From Arcobacter cloacae (GTDB lineage: Bacteria; Campylobacterota; Campylobacteria; Campylobacterales; Arcobacteraceae), in the NCBI RefSeq assembly GCF_013201935.1, contig NZ_CP053833.1, positions 806,001 to 870,000 of the forward strand: a DNA stretch of 64,000 nucleotides. The letters run 5' to 3'. This document shows positions 18,291 to 27,163 of this stretch, one piece after another. The notes beneath the pieces are model-generated. The model did no database searches and was not told where the DNA came from. It saw only the letters and a list, made by a program, of their open reading frames with translations. The first letter of the stretch is position 1. Each line of letters begins with the position of its first letter. The position numbers and the translations under genes were made by a program.

Positions 18291-19109
18291 ATGAAACTAT
18301 CTATTTCAAACATTGCTTGGGAGCCAAGTGAAGACAAAGAAGTATTTGAACTAATTCAAAAATATGGATTTGAAGGTATCGAGTTAGCTCCTCCAAAGCT
18401 TTTTAAAGATTTATCAAATGTAACAGATAGTGAAATAAATGATTATTTAGAGTATATGAAACCTTATAACTTTAAATTCCCTGCTATGCAATCACTTTTA
18501 TTTGGAAAAGCTGAACTTAAAATATTTGATGATAGTAGAAACTATACTTTAATATATTTAAAAAAGATTATTGATTTAGCCCAACAACTTGATGTAAAAG
18601 TTTTGGTATTTGGTTCACCTAAAAATAGATTTATTGGTGATATGAATAAAGATGAAGCTAAAAGAATAGCTATAGAATTTTTTAAAGAACTTGGAGATTA
18701 TGCATATTCAAAAGATAGATACTTTTGTATAGAACCAAATGCAAAAGAGTATGGATGTGATTTTATTACAAATATAGATCAAGCTATAGAGCTTGTAAAA
18801 GATGTAAATTCAAAAGGATTTAGACTTCATATAGATTCTGCTGTTATGGCTATGAATAGTGAAAATATAGAAGAAAATCTAAAAAAAGCTTTACCATACA
18901 CTGAACACTTTCATATTTCAGAACCATTCTTAGAACTAATTACAAATAATAAAACAAATCATGAACAATTTGCAAAAACTTTAAAAAGTTTAAATTATGA
19001 TAAATGGGTTTCAATAGAGATGAAAAATAGTGTAATGGATTCAAATATTGAAACTGTTAAAAATAGTTTAGAGTATATATCTAATATTTATAAATTGGAA
19101 AATAAATGA
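18291..19109 (+). CDS. Sugar phosphate isomerase/epimerase-like TIM-barrel protein
   Basis: The 272-residue protein has the xylose-isomerase-like (AP endonuclease 2) TIM-barrel pattern: SISNIAWEPSEDKEVFELIQ at the start, GFEGIELAPP, VLVFGSPKNR, then the metal-site segments FCIEPN, FRLHIDSAVM, HFHISEP and WVSIEMK. The last four contain Glu, Asp/His, His and Glu expected to bind a divalent metal. It likely interconverts keto and aldo sugars or epimerises a carbohydrate used by neighbouring enzymes. It overlaps the next gene by four bases. Confidence 0.78.
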   Translation: MKLSISNIAWEPSEDKEVFELIQKYGFEGIELAPPKLFKDLSNVTDSEINDYLEYMKPYNFKFPAMQSLLFGKAELKIFDDSRNYTLIYLKKIIDLAQQLDVKVLVFGSPKNRFIGDMNKDEAKRIAIEFFKELGDYAYSKDRYFCIEPNAKEYGCDFITNIDQAIELVKDVNSKGFRLHIDSAVMAMNSENIEENLKKALPYTEHFHISEPFLELITNNKTNHEQFAKTLKSLNYDKWVSIEMKNSVMDSNIETVKNSLEYISNIYKLENK

Positions 19110-19885
19110 AGTTTAATGAAATACCAAATCATAAAAAAGAGATTTTAAAAGAAAAATCTACAAAATATTGCGTTGTAGTTCCTGTAATAAATGAAGGAGA
19201 GAGAATACAAACTCAACTTCAAAAGATGAAAGAACTTTCAAAAGATATTGATATTATTATCTCTGATGGTGGTAGCTCTGATGGTTCATTGGAATTAGAT
19301 TTTTTAAGAAGTTGTAATATAAGAGCAATTCTAATAAAACAAGATAAAGGTAAATTATCAGCACAACTAAGAATGGCTTATAAATTTGCACTTGATGAAG
19401 GATATGATGGAATAGTTACAGTTGATGGAAATGGAAAAGATAGCGTAGAGAGTATCTATGAGTTTATCAAAAAGTTAGATGATGGTTATGACATGATTCA
19501 AGGAAGTAGATTTGTACCAGGTGGTGCTGCAATTAATACTCCAAAAATAAGACATTTTGCTGTAAAACTTATTCATATACCAGTAATTTCAATGATTGCT
19601 GGATTTAAATACACAGATACTACAAATGGTTATAGAGGATATAGTAAAAAATATTTAGAACATCCAGATGTTGAACCTTTTAGAGATATATTTGATACTT
19701 ATGAACTTTTAGCTTACCTTTCTGTAAAAGCTCCAAGATTAGGGCTAAAAACTTGTGAAGTGCCGGTAACTAGAACATACCCAAGTGATGGGAAAGTGCC
19801 AACAAAAATAAGTTCTTTTAGAGGGAACTTTTTACTTATAGAAATACTTTGGGATTTGGCAATGGGTAAATATAATGTCAAATAA
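19106..19885 (+). CDS. Family 2 glycosyltransferase
   Basis: The 259-residue enzyme has a clear GT-A fold signature: CVVVPVINEGERI at the N-terminus, IIISDGGSSDGS, and the metal-binding region IVTVDGNGKD in place of a classic DxD. GSRFVPGG and DTTNGYRGYSK follow, as in dolichol-phosphate-mannose-synthase-like proteins. No C-terminal membrane helices are apparent. It would transfer a sugar from a nucleotide donor to a lipid carrier for the cluster. It overlaps both neighbours, by 4 and 11 bases. Confidence 0.85.
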   Translation: MKFNEIPNHKKEILKEKSTKYCVVVPVINEGERIQTQLQKMKELSKDIDIIISDGGSSDGSLELDFLRSCNIRAILIKQDKGKLSAQLRMAYKFALDEGYDGIVTVDGNGKDSVESIYEFIKKLDDGYDMIQGSRFVPGGAAINTPKIRHFAVKLIHIPVISMIAGFKYTDTTNGYRGYSKKYLEHPDVEPFRDIFDTYELLAYLSVKAPRLGLKTCEVPVTRTYPSDGKVPTKISSFRGNFLLIEILWDLAMGKYNVK

Positions 19886-21017
19886 ATATGATTGTGTTGT
19901 AATTGGAGGAGGATTCTTTGGTTCAACTCTTGGACTTTTTCTAAAAGAATATTTTGATAATGTAGTGGTGTGTGAGCAAGAAAGTGATATTTTACAACGA
20001 GCAAGTTATGTAAATCAAGCAAGAGTTCATATGGGATATCACTATCCTAGAAGTTTAGTAACAGCTTTTAGATCATTAGCAAATTTTCCAAAGTTTATAA
20101 AAGATTTTGAAAAAGCTATAAAAAATGATTTTGATAAATATTATGCTATTGCAAAAGTTGGTTCAAAAGTAAATGCAAACCAGTTTTATGAAATATATAA
20201 AAAAATGGGAGCACCTATTAGTAAAGCACAATCTCATACAAAAGCACTATTTAACGATAAACTAATAGATGAAGTATTTAAAGTAAAAGAGTTTGCTTTT
20301 GATTCAAAAATACTAAAAGAGATAGTTTTAGAAAAATATGATGAAAGTAAATGTGAATTAAGACTTAATACAAAAGTAAAAAGTATTGAAAAAAATCTTG
20401 ATGAAACAATAAATGTATATTTAGAAAATGGTGAGCCTTTAAATGCAAAATTTGTATTTAACTGTACATATTCAGGTTTAAATACAGTTCTTAAGAATTC
20501 AAATATGCCATTGTTAAATTTAAAACATGAAATAACAGAGATGTCACTTATTGAATTGCCTGAAGAGTTAAAAAACTTTTCTATTACTATTATGGATGGA
20601 CCATTTTTTTCTATTATGCCTTTTCCTTCAAGAGGTTTAAATACATTTAGTCATGTAAGATACACACCTCATGGAAGTTGGATAGATAGAGAAAATTATC
20701 ATAATGGTTATGAAATATTAAAAGATTATGAAAAAAAATCAAACTTTAGATACATGATAAATGATGCAAAAAGATATATCCCACTTCTTGAAGATGCAGT
20801 TTATAAAGATAGTATTTATGAAGTAAAAACTGTACAAGTAAAAAATGAAATAGATGATGGAAGACCAATACTTTTTACAAAAGATTATGAAATAAAAAAC
20901 TTCTCAAATATCATGGGTGGAAAAATAGATAATATCTATGAAATACTTGATACTATAAAAGAAACAAAAGAATTTTTAGGTGTTAAAAAAAGACATTTTT
21001 GGAATATTTTCTCATGA
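19875..21017 (+). CDS. FAD-dependent oxidoreductase (DAO-like) of a glycan cluster
   Basis: The 380-residue protein starts with the FAD-binding dinucleotide motif VVIGGGFFGSTLG and has the DAO-fold arrangement with the conserved block NQARVHMGYHYPRS. The second FAD-contact region is KFVFNCTYSGLN. Similar stand-alone FAD oxidoreductases occur in bacterial surface-glycan loci, but their reactions are mostly uncharacterised, and I do not assign one. It overlaps the upstream GT2 gene by 11 bases and the GtrA gene by four. Confidence 0.75.
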   Translation: MSNKYDCVVIGGGFFGSTLGLFLKEYFDNVVVCEQESDILQRASYVNQARVHMGYHYPRSLVTAFRSLANFPKFIKDFEKAIKNDFDKYYAIAKVGSKVNANQFYEIYKKMGAPISKAQSHTKALFNDKLIDEVFKVKEFAFDSKILKEIVLEKYDESKCELRLNTKVKSIEKNLDETINVYLENGEPLNAKFVFNCTYSGLNTVLKNSNMPLLNLKHEITEMSLIELPEELKNFSITIMDGPFFSIMPFPSRGLNTFSHVRYTPHGSWIDRENYHNGYEILKDYEKKSNFRYMINDAKRYIPLLEDAVYKDSIYEVKTVQVKNEIDDGRPILFTKDYEIKNFSNIMGGKIDNIYEILDTIKETKEFLGVKKRHFWNIFS

Positions 21018-21403
21018 TTTTAAAACTATTAAAAAGTCAATTTGTAATTTATGGTATGGTCGGTGTTGGAGTAACTCTTTTAAAGCTTTTATCTCTTTAT
21101 ATTTTAAGAGATATATTTGATATTGTTACATATTTGAGTGTAACGATATCTTATATAATAGCAGTAGTTACACATTTTTTTATAAATAAACACTACACAT
21201 TTAAAGTTGATGAGAAAAAGATAATGAATATGATGACAGTTCGATATTTTATAGCATTAGCTGTTGCATTTGTATTTTATTCAGGAAATATTTGGATATT
21301 AAATCAATTAGTTGAGTTTCCTTTTTATGTTGCTGTTTTTATAGCTCTGTTTTTGAGTTTTATTTTTAATTATTTTTTGTATAAAAAATATGTTTTTATT
21401 TAA
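21014..21403 (+). CDS. GtrA-family membrane protein
   Basis: The 129-residue protein has four hydrophobic helices and the GtrA pattern FVIYGMVGVGVTLLKLLSLY, then VTHFFINKHYTFK and the closing FNYFLYKKYVF. GtrA proteins are proposed to flip polyprenyl-linked sugars such as undecaprenyl-phosphate-glucose across the inner membrane. The ATG at 21014, which overlaps the upstream stop as ATGA, is chosen over a TTG five codons earlier. Its pairing with GT2 proteins and a large polytopic protein mirrors gtrA-gtrB-gtrX glucosylation modules. Confidence 0.85.
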   Translation: MILKLLKSQFVIYGMVGVGVTLLKLLSLYILRDIFDIVTYLSVTISYIIAVVTHFFINKHYTFKVDEKKIMNMMTVRYFIALAVAFVFYSGNIWILNQLVEFPFYVAVFIALFLSFIFNYFLYKKYVFI

Positions 21404-21419
21404 ATATTAAGGAAGAAGT

Positions 21420-24029
21420 TTGAAGAATAGTATAATTATAAGTGTGAATTTTTTATTCGCTTTTTTAGTATCAGTAATGGTAACTTACATATACTGGAAA
21501 ATGAATTATCAAGTTTTAGATACTTATAACAGTTTCATATATGGTGATACAATCAATGGACTTAATAATAAAAAGATAGATATACAGTTATTACCTATTT
21601 TTGCTATTTTGTTTATAGTGGTATTTGCTATTTTAGAAAAAATTAATATATTTAGTAAAATATTTAATTTACTAAGCTCTATCAAAGAACAAAATAGCGA
21701 TTTTTCATATATAAGTTTATTTCTAAAAGTTATTTTAGCGGTGATTTTCTCTTATATTTCTGTTAAATTACTTATATCTATCGAGATATTAGACATAACT
21801 AGAAGAAGATATATTTATCTTGCATCTTTAATAATATTTTTAGTTTCTATTGCATTTAAAAAACGATTTTTGTTGGTTTCTCAGCTATTATTTTCTTTAT
21901 CTCCCTTATTATTTTTAACAGAATCTTACATTTACAATAATGAAAAATTGTCATTTGAATTTAACAATAGTTATATTTACTTTATTTATTCCTTAGTAAT
22001 AATATTATTTTTTTCTTCAATAAAAGAGATTATAAAAAATAAGGGATATATATTATCATCAACTACAGTTCTTGTAATTACATTATCATTAGGTGCTATC
22101 AATAGAATATATGCATTGGATGAATACCATATAGGAGAACTTTTTACTCCATTTCATCAGTTATTTATACTAGGTCAATCTGCTTATTCAGAATTTATAC
22201 CTACAAAAGGATTTATGCATGTAGCAATTGGTTTTTTAAATAATCTTTTCTTTGATGGTGGATATATTACGATTAACTCTGCTAATAAAATATTTGCATT
22301 AATGCTAGGAATATTTTTAATACTATTTTTAAAATATTTTTACTCTAAAGAAAAAATATTATTATTCTTTTTATTGTTAATGCCTACTTCAGGACATTAT
22401 TATCCTATACTTATAGGTTTAGTTCTATTATCAAATGAAAAAATTATTAAAAATCCTATTAATTTTATAATAGCATATTCATTTTTCTCATTGGTATATT
22501 TTTTCTATTATAATGCTTTTGCAATTGCATTTGCGATATCTGTTTTACCATTATTTTTATATTATAGTTATTATGCAATAAAACACAAACTTAAAATAAA
22601 TGTATTGCAATATAGCTTAATTCTTATATTTCTAGCTCTGCTAATATATTTTAATGAGCTGATATATTACTCTATAAAATATTCACTTGATAATAGCTCT
22701 AGTAATCTATTCTATTGGGGTAACTATGGCTCTTATGAAAAATTTTTAACTAGTAATTTATGGATTTTTTCTTGGATAGTTCTAACTGCATATCTTTATA
22801 AAAATTTTAAGAAAATAACAAATGATAAATTATTATGGATTCTATTTTTAATTATATTTCCATTTGTTATACTATCTTATCTTGAAGGTAGAGCTGATGG
22901 TTCTTTTGCAAGAGCTTTAGGATTTTCTTACTATTATTCATTTTTATTGTTTGTATATGTAGTTACATTTTATAAACAAGAAAATAAGATATTTATATTG
23001 TTACTTTTTGCTACATTAATACTACCATTTATATTTAACTCAAAAACACCTTACTTAAATATGAAAAATATTATAAATTTTGATAGATTTAATGCAATAA
23101 CAGTTAATTCTACTGCAAATGAATTTATTGAAAATAGTAATCTACCAAATTTAGGACAGGGATTTATAGACAAGTTAAGATTATTAGATTTACAAAAAGA
23201 ATACCAATTAATAAATATTTTAAATACTAATGAGAATTTTTTAATAATAGATCCATATGTATCACAGTCTGCTAGATATAGTATTTTTGATAAAAAAGTA
23301 CCTACAAAATCACACTCTGTATTAAATATTTCAAGTCTAAATTCTCAATCAGATGAGTTAAAAAAGCTTAAAGAATCAAATGTAAAAATTATACGAATTA
23401 CTCACGGTATCAATAGGTATCATATTTTTCATAAATATATATTTTCTTTAGATTTTATACCGATAACTTACAATAATAAAGATTTTTTAATTTCTAAAGA
23501 TGTTATAGATAGAATCCCTGAAAATTTAGAGTTTTCTATAAATGAAAATATTCTTGAACAGTTTAGTGTAAAAAAATTCGATTTACTACCAATAAAATGG
23601 GGAAGTGCATTTACTAAAGAATCTAAATATTTAGAAATTTTAAATACTAAACTTGATGTAATTTCTACAAATAATATTGAACCAATAGATACAAATAGTT
23701 ATAAGTTAGGTTCTAAAGACCCTTTTGTAGTATATGAATTTAAAGAAAATTATTCTTTACCTACTAGTGATATGATTACAATAGAATTAGAAGGTATTAA
23801 AAAAGATAAATGTTTAGCTCAATTATTTTGGCGTTCAAATGAAAATTTTTCAGAGAAAAATAGTATTAAATTTCAAATTGCAAATGGCTATAATGTAGTT
23901 CCATTAGGAATGAATTTAGACTGGAAAAAAACTAGTAATTTAAAAAATATAAGATTGGATATTGATAATTGTAGTGATGAAATAATAGATATAAAGAAGT
24001 TATTGTTCGTTAATTATTTATATAATTGA
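21420..24029 (+). CDS. Large polytopic membrane protein, possible periplasmic glycosyltransferase (GT-C-like)
   Basis: The 869-residue protein starts at TTG 21420 after AAGGAAGAAG. Roughly a dozen or more hydrophobic segments cover residues 5-545. A polar domain of about 320 residues, likely periplasmic, follows. An acidic loop after the central helices (RIYALDEYHIGELFTPFHQL) may hold a GT-C-type catalytic Asp/Glu. In Gtr-type systems the third partner is such a protein, transferring sugar from the lipid carrier to the acceptor. That role here is inferred from position only. It is the last gene of the cluster and ends 57 bases before a hairpin terminator. Confidence 0.65.
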   Translation: MKNSIIISVNFLFAFLVSVMVTYIYWKMNYQVLDTYNSFIYGDTINGLNNKKIDIQLLPIFAILFIVVFAILEKINIFSKIFNLLSSIKEQNSDFSYISLFLKVILAVIFSYISVKLLISIEILDITRRRYIYLASLIIFLVSIAFKKRFLLVSQLLFSLSPLLFLTESYIYNNEKLSFEFNNSYIYFIYSLVIILFFSSIKEIIKNKGYILSSTTVLVITLSLGAINRIYALDEYHIGELFTPFHQLFILGQSAYSEFIPTKGFMHVAIGFLNNLFFDGGYITINSANKIFALMLGIFLILFLKYFYSKEKILLFFLLLMPTSGHYYPILIGLVLLSNEKIIKNPINFIIAYSFFSLVYFFYYNAFAIAFAISVLPLFLYYSYYAIKHKLKINVLQYSLILIFLALLIYFNELIYYSIKYSLDNSSSNLFYWGNYGSYEKFLTSNLWIFSWIVLTAYLYKNFKKITNDKLLWILFLIIFPFVILSYLEGRADGSFARALGFSYYYSFLLFVYVVTFYKQENKIFILLLFATLILPFIFNSKTPYLNMKNIINFDRFNAITVNSTANEFIENSNLPNLGQGFIDKLRLLDLQKEYQLINILNTNENFLIIDPYVSQSARYSIFDKKVPTKSHSVLNISSLNSQSDELKKLKESNVKIIRITHGINRYHIFHKYIFSLDFIPITYNNKDFLISKDVIDRIPENLEFSINENILEQFSVKKFDLLPIKWGSAFTKESKYLEILNTKLDVISTNNIEPIDTNSYKLGSKDPFVVYEFKENYSLPTSDMITIELEGIKKDKCLAQLFWRSNENFSEKNSIKFQIANGYNVVPLGMNLDWKKTSNLKNIRLDIDNCSDEIIDIKKLLFVNYLYN

Positions 24030-24086
24030 AATTTGATTTTTTATAAATGTAATTATATTATGACTATTGGATTTTCAATAGCAAAA

Positions 24087-24113
24087 AAATTCCAGTAAAT
24101 TTACTGGAATTTT
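24087..24113. terminator. Bidirectional terminator between the glycan cluster and the ankyrin gene
   Basis: AAAATTCCAGTAAA pairs with TTTACTGGAATTTT, a long near-perfect stem followed by a T-run on the plus strand and an A/T-rich flank on the minus strand. It separates the 869-residue protein gene from the convergent ankyrin gene and overlaps the latter's stop region. Confidence 0.8.
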
Positions 24114-24605
24114 TTTATTAAATAATCATTTTTTAAAAAAAGAGCTAAGTTCTTAGCACTATTCCCTAAAAAATCTTCATGTTCTAAATCAGCACCATTT
24201 TCAATAAGATATTTTATACTATTTTGTTTGTTATATAGTAAGGCATAAATTAGTGGAGTAGAGTTAATATCATCAATTTCATTTATGTTTAAACCACAAT
24301 TTTTTAGACATTTTAATATTTTTGTATTATCTAAATAAACAGCATAATTCATAGCAGAAAAATTAGGAGAAACTTCAGTTTTAATTCCTAATGCTATTAA
24401 CTCTTTTATAATTTCAAACTTATTTTTTGTAATTGCCCAATATAAGGCATTTTTACCATTGAAGTCTTTTGCATTTATATCTAAGATTTTTAATCTAAAC
24501 ATCTCTAATAACATATTCCATTTTTCACCATTTACTAGTGATGAAAAAATATTTGTAACTATTTGCTGATTTAAGTTTTTTATCTAAAAGATGGTTATTA
24601 GACAT
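24101..24605 (-). pseudogene. Ankyrin-repeat protein gene with a single-base frameshift near its 5' end
   Basis: The intact downstream frame (24101-24514) encodes 137 residues of ankyrin repeats, for example INAKDFNGKNALYWAITKNK and DINSTPLIYALLYNKQNS. A better start lies upstream at ATG 24605, six bases after AAAGGA. From there translation reads MSNNHLLDKK and then leaves the repeat frame at a run of six A (plus-strand T at 24576-24581), stopping at 24525. With one A fewer the frame continues as DKNLNQQIVTNIFSSLVNG straight into the repeats without a stop. The gene is therefore frameshifted, phase-variable, or carries a sequencing error. A Fur-like palindrome lies 19 bases upstream. It follows the small proteins of the metal cluster. 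Confidence 0.75.
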
Positions 24606-24623
24606 CTTAAGTCCTTTGTATTA

Positions 24624-24640
24624 ATGATAATCGTTATCAT
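24624..24640. promoter_or_regulatory. Fur-like operator upstream of the ankyrin gene
   Basis: ATGATAA-TCG-TTATCAT has perfect 7-bp arms around a 3-base centre and matches the Fur box core. It lies between the end of the 67-residue protein gene (24658) and the upstream ATG of the ankyrin gene (24605), so the ankyrin gene probably has its own iron-responsive promoter. Confidence 0.7.
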
Positions 24641-24657
24641 AATATAAAGAATCTTAA

Positions 24658-24861
24658 CTATTGTTTAAGTTGTTTTGATTTTTTTGGTTGATAAAGCATG
24701 TGATGCCAAAGTGCAAAACCACAAAAGGCAACACCTGCAACCACGTGAACTTTTTTTGCAACAGAATTTTTCATAAACATAGAGGTAACAACAGTTGCAC
24801 CAAGAGTTGCAGTCATTCCTATTTTTGCAGCTTCTTTTTGAAGCTCTAAATCAAATTTCAT
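24658..24861 (-). CDS. Small membrane protein of the P1B-ATPase cluster
   Basis: This 67-residue protein has a short charged N-terminus (MKFDLELQKEAAKIG) and two hydrophobic segments (MTATLGATVVTSMFM and VHVVAGVAFCGFALWHHMLY) that can form a helical hairpin. A basic tail (QPKKSKQLKQ) follows. No family is recognised with confidence. Its start overlaps the end of the 39-residue gene upstream, and GGAAACAAAGGG provides the ribosome site. It probably works at the membrane with the P-type ATPase encoded upstream. Confidence 0.7.
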   Translation of the reverse strand: MKFDLELQKEAAKIGMTATLGATVVTSMFMKNSVAKKVHVVAGVAFCGFALWHHMLYQPKKSKQLKQ

Positions 24862-24970
24862 CCCTTTGTTTCCTTTTTTTTCTTCTTTCCATTGTTTTTA
24901 CTGTTTTATTTACAGTTTTAACTGTTAAAATTGCTGTTAAAGCAGTAGCTAATGGTAATAAAATTGGCAT
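24851..24970 (-). CDS. Microprotein with one hydrophobic helix and a basic tail (39 residues)
   Basis: An ATG at 24970 with AAAGGATTTCTT directly upstream opens a 39-codon frame. It encodes a hydrophobic helix (MPILLPLATALTAILTV) and a strongly basic tail (METRRKK-like, ERRKKRKQRDE). The stop overlaps the start of the 67-residue gene by 11 bases, which suggests translational coupling. A Fur-like palindrome lies about 60 bases upstream (25028-25042). The good ribosome site, overlap and conserved-looking topology support a real gene. The function is unknown, possibly membrane organisation or membrane-surface binding. Confidence 0.65.
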   Translation of the reverse strand: MPILLPLATALTAILTVKTVNKTVKTMERRKKRKQRDEI

Positions 24971-25027
24971 AAGAAATCCTTTTAATAATAATTATCAGAA
25001 TTTTATCCATTTAATCTTAAATAAAAC

Positions 25028-25042
25028 TGATAACTATTATCA
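25028..25042. promoter_or_regulatory. Fur-like operator upstream of the microprotein genes
   Basis: TGATAA-CTA-TTATCA is a perfect inverted repeat at the 3' end of the P-type ATPase gene. A weaker second copy (AATAATAATTATCAG) lies about 40 bases closer to the microprotein start (24984-24998). Together they suggest an internal iron-responsive promoter for the 39-residue, 67-residue and ankyrin genes. Confidence 0.6.
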
Positions 25043-25045
25043 TAG

Positions 25046-27160
25046 TTATTTCTTAAGCTTTACACCCTTTATAGAATTTAATAATAAACCAATAGTTGTT
25101 CCATTATGTAAGACAGCAGTTGTTATTGGTGAAAATAGACCAAATGTAGCACCTGCCAAAATACAAGAGTTTATACCAACGGTTGCATTAAAGTTATTAT
25201 TTATTAAATTCATTGTTTTTAAAGCATACTCTTTTGCTTCAACAACAGCCATAATATCATCTTTTAAAAGACTTATATCAGCAGTTGCTTTTGCTATATC
25301 AGCACCTCTACTCATAGAGATTCCAACATGTGCAGAGATTAATGCAGGAGCATCATTTATTCCATCTCCTACAAAAGCCACTTTTTTACCTTCTTTCATA
25401 AGCTCTTTTACAATTTTTGCTTTATCTTGAGGTAAAAGTTCTGCTCTTACATCTGTTATTCCTAATTCAGAAGCTATCATTTGTGCTTTTTGTTTTGTAT
25501 CACCTGTTAACATAATGATGTTTTTAACACCTAATTTTTTTAGTTTTAAAATAGCCTCTTTTGAGTTATGTCTTAATTCATCGGCTAACTCAATTGTTCC
25601 TAAAAGTTTTTTATCATATCCCACATAAAGTAGAGTTTTGCCTTTTTTTATAGCATCATCAATTTTATCTTTAAAAGGAGTAAAATCTATTTTTTCATCA
25701 TCTTCTAAAAAGTGTCTGCTTCCTATAACTACACTTTTACCTTCAACTTCAGTTTTTACTCCATGGGCAACAATAAATTCAACTTCTTCATGGTGCATAT
25801 GAACAAAACCTCTTTGAACAGCAGCTTTTACAACAGCTTCTGCAACGGGATGAAAATAGTGTTCCTCTGTTGAAGCAGTAAGATTTAAAAGTTCATCTTC
25901 ACTCCAGTTATCATCATAAGACTCCACATTTACAACTTCCAGTTCACCAGCTGTTAAAGTTCCTGTTTTATCAAATACAAAAGTATCAGCATTGTTTAAA
26001 GCTTCGATAGATTTTGCACCTTTTATCATAATTCCATTATGACCAGCTTTTGAAATAGTTGATTTAAAAGCAACTGGAGTTGCAAGTTTTAAAGCACATG
26101 AGTAATCAGCTTGTAATATTGAAGCAACCCTTTCAAAATCTTTTGCAAATATATATGAAACACCTGCTAGTCCTAAAGTTACAGGAACTAATTTGTTTGC
26201 TAATTTATTTGCTTTTAATTGAACAGATGATTTTTCATTTAAAGAGTTTTCTATGTAGTGTTTTATTCTTTGCGTTGCTGTATTTGCTCCCACATGTTCA
26301 GCCCAAATTCTAAATCTTCCCTCTTCAACAATTGTTCCTGAAATAACCCTATCACCTCTATATTTGATTACTGGTTGTGCTTCTCCTGTCATTGAAACTT
26401 GATTTACACTTCCACTTCCATCTATAATATGCCCATCAATAGGAATAGTATTTCCAGCTCCAACAATTACAATATCTCCAACTTGTATATCCTCACTTTT
26501 TACCAAAACTTCAGTTATTTTGTTATCAACTTTTACTTCAATCCATGCTTCTTCAACATTTGGTTTTGCTAACTCTTTTAGTAAATCATCACTTTTATGA
26601 ACAGTTGTCTCTTCTATATATTCCCCAAGTTCAAGCATTGCATTTGTTGAGTTTGCAGCTAAATAATCTTTTCTATAAATAGAAATAGCAACAGCAGCAC
26701 TCTCTAAAACTTTAGAAGTAAGACCTTCTTTAAAAAGTTCTTTAGTTCCTTCTATTAAAAGTGGAGTTGAAGCAGCAGTTGTGATTCCAGCTTTTAATAA
26801 ATCATTTTGAACAAATCTTTCAGCAATTAATCCACTACTAGCTCTTATCATTCCACTAATTGAAGGCTCTTCATTTCCTACACATGATACACAAACAGCA
26901 GCTTCCTCTTCTTGACAAGATTTTAATAACTCTTCTATTGTAAGATTTGATAAAATCTCTTCAATTTCATGGCTAATATCATTTGTTATTTCAAAAACAA
27001 TACTATAAGCTTTTTTATTTATTCGTACACTTCTAACATCTTTTATTTTTTCAAGATAGTTTTGTAAAATATTTTCATCTATGAATTTCTCTTTCAATAA
27101 AAAATATTTATACCTTAATCGTAAAGGAGTTTCATGTACTTTTATAAATCTATTTTTCAT
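25046..27160 (-). CDS. P1B-type metal-transporting ATPase, FezB-like (P1B-6 candidate)
   Basis: This 704-residue ion pump has the P-type motifs TGE (258-260), DKTGT (D397 phosphorylated), HP (437-438), TGDT (552-555) and GDGIND (598-603). The membrane metal site normally reading CPC or SPC is Ser-Cys-Ala (DYSCALKLATP, about 352-362). The N-terminus has an HMA2-like domain opening with HETPLRLRYKY, which echoes HTPGRLRVRV of the neighbouring 104-residue protein, and a CVSC pair (90-93). The first membrane helices are only weakly hydrophobic. These traits suggest the P1B-6/FezB group of ferrosome loci, with iron as likely cargo; this is inference. The gene ends a packed minus-strand operon. Confidence 0.82.
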   Translation of the reverse strand: MKNRFIKVHETPLRLRYKYFLLKEKFIDENILQNYLEKIKDVRSVRINKKAYSIVFEITNDISHEIEEILSNLTIEELLKSCQEEEAAVCVSCVGNEEPSISGMIRASSGLIAERFVQNDLLKAGITTAASTPLLIEGTKELFKEGLTSKVLESAAVAISIYRKDYLAANSTNAMLELGEYIEETTVHKSDDLLKELAKPNVEEAWIEVKVDNKITEVLVKSEDIQVGDIVIVGAGNTIPIDGHIIDGSGSVNQVSMTGEAQPVIKYRGDRVISGTIVEEGRFRIWAEHVGANTATQRIKHYIENSLNEKSSVQLKANKLANKLVPVTLGLAGVSYIFAKDFERVASILQADYSCALKLATPVAFKSTISKAGHNGIMIKGAKSIEALNNADTFVFDKTGTLTAGELEVVNVESYDDNWSEDELLNLTASTEEHYFHPVAEAVVKAAVQRGFVHMHHEEVEFIVAHGVKTEVEGKSVVIGSRHFLEDDEKIDFTPFKDKIDDAIKKGKTLLYVGYDKKLLGTIELADELRHNSKEAILKLKKLGVKNIIMLTGDTKQKAQMIASELGITDVRAELLPQDKAKIVKELMKEGKKVAFVGDGINDAPALISAHVGISMSRGADIAKATADISLLKDDIMAVVEAKEYALKTMNLINNNFNATVGINSCILAGATFGLFSPITTAVLHNGTTIGLLLNSIKGVKLKK

Positions 27161-27163
27161 TTT

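Noticed and set aside
24576-24581. Programmed -1 ribosomal frameshift at the A-run of the ankyrin gene
   Set aside because: The frame needed is +1 (or minus 2), and a -1 shift would meet a stop within two codons, so the classical heptamer mechanism does not apply.
24795-25430. A long plus-strand frame of about 211 codons opposite the small membrane genes and the 3' end of the ATPase gene
   Set aside because: It runs antisense to well-supported genes with P-type motifs, has no ribosome site, and its hydrophobic, phenylalanine-rich composition is what AT-rich antisense reading produces.
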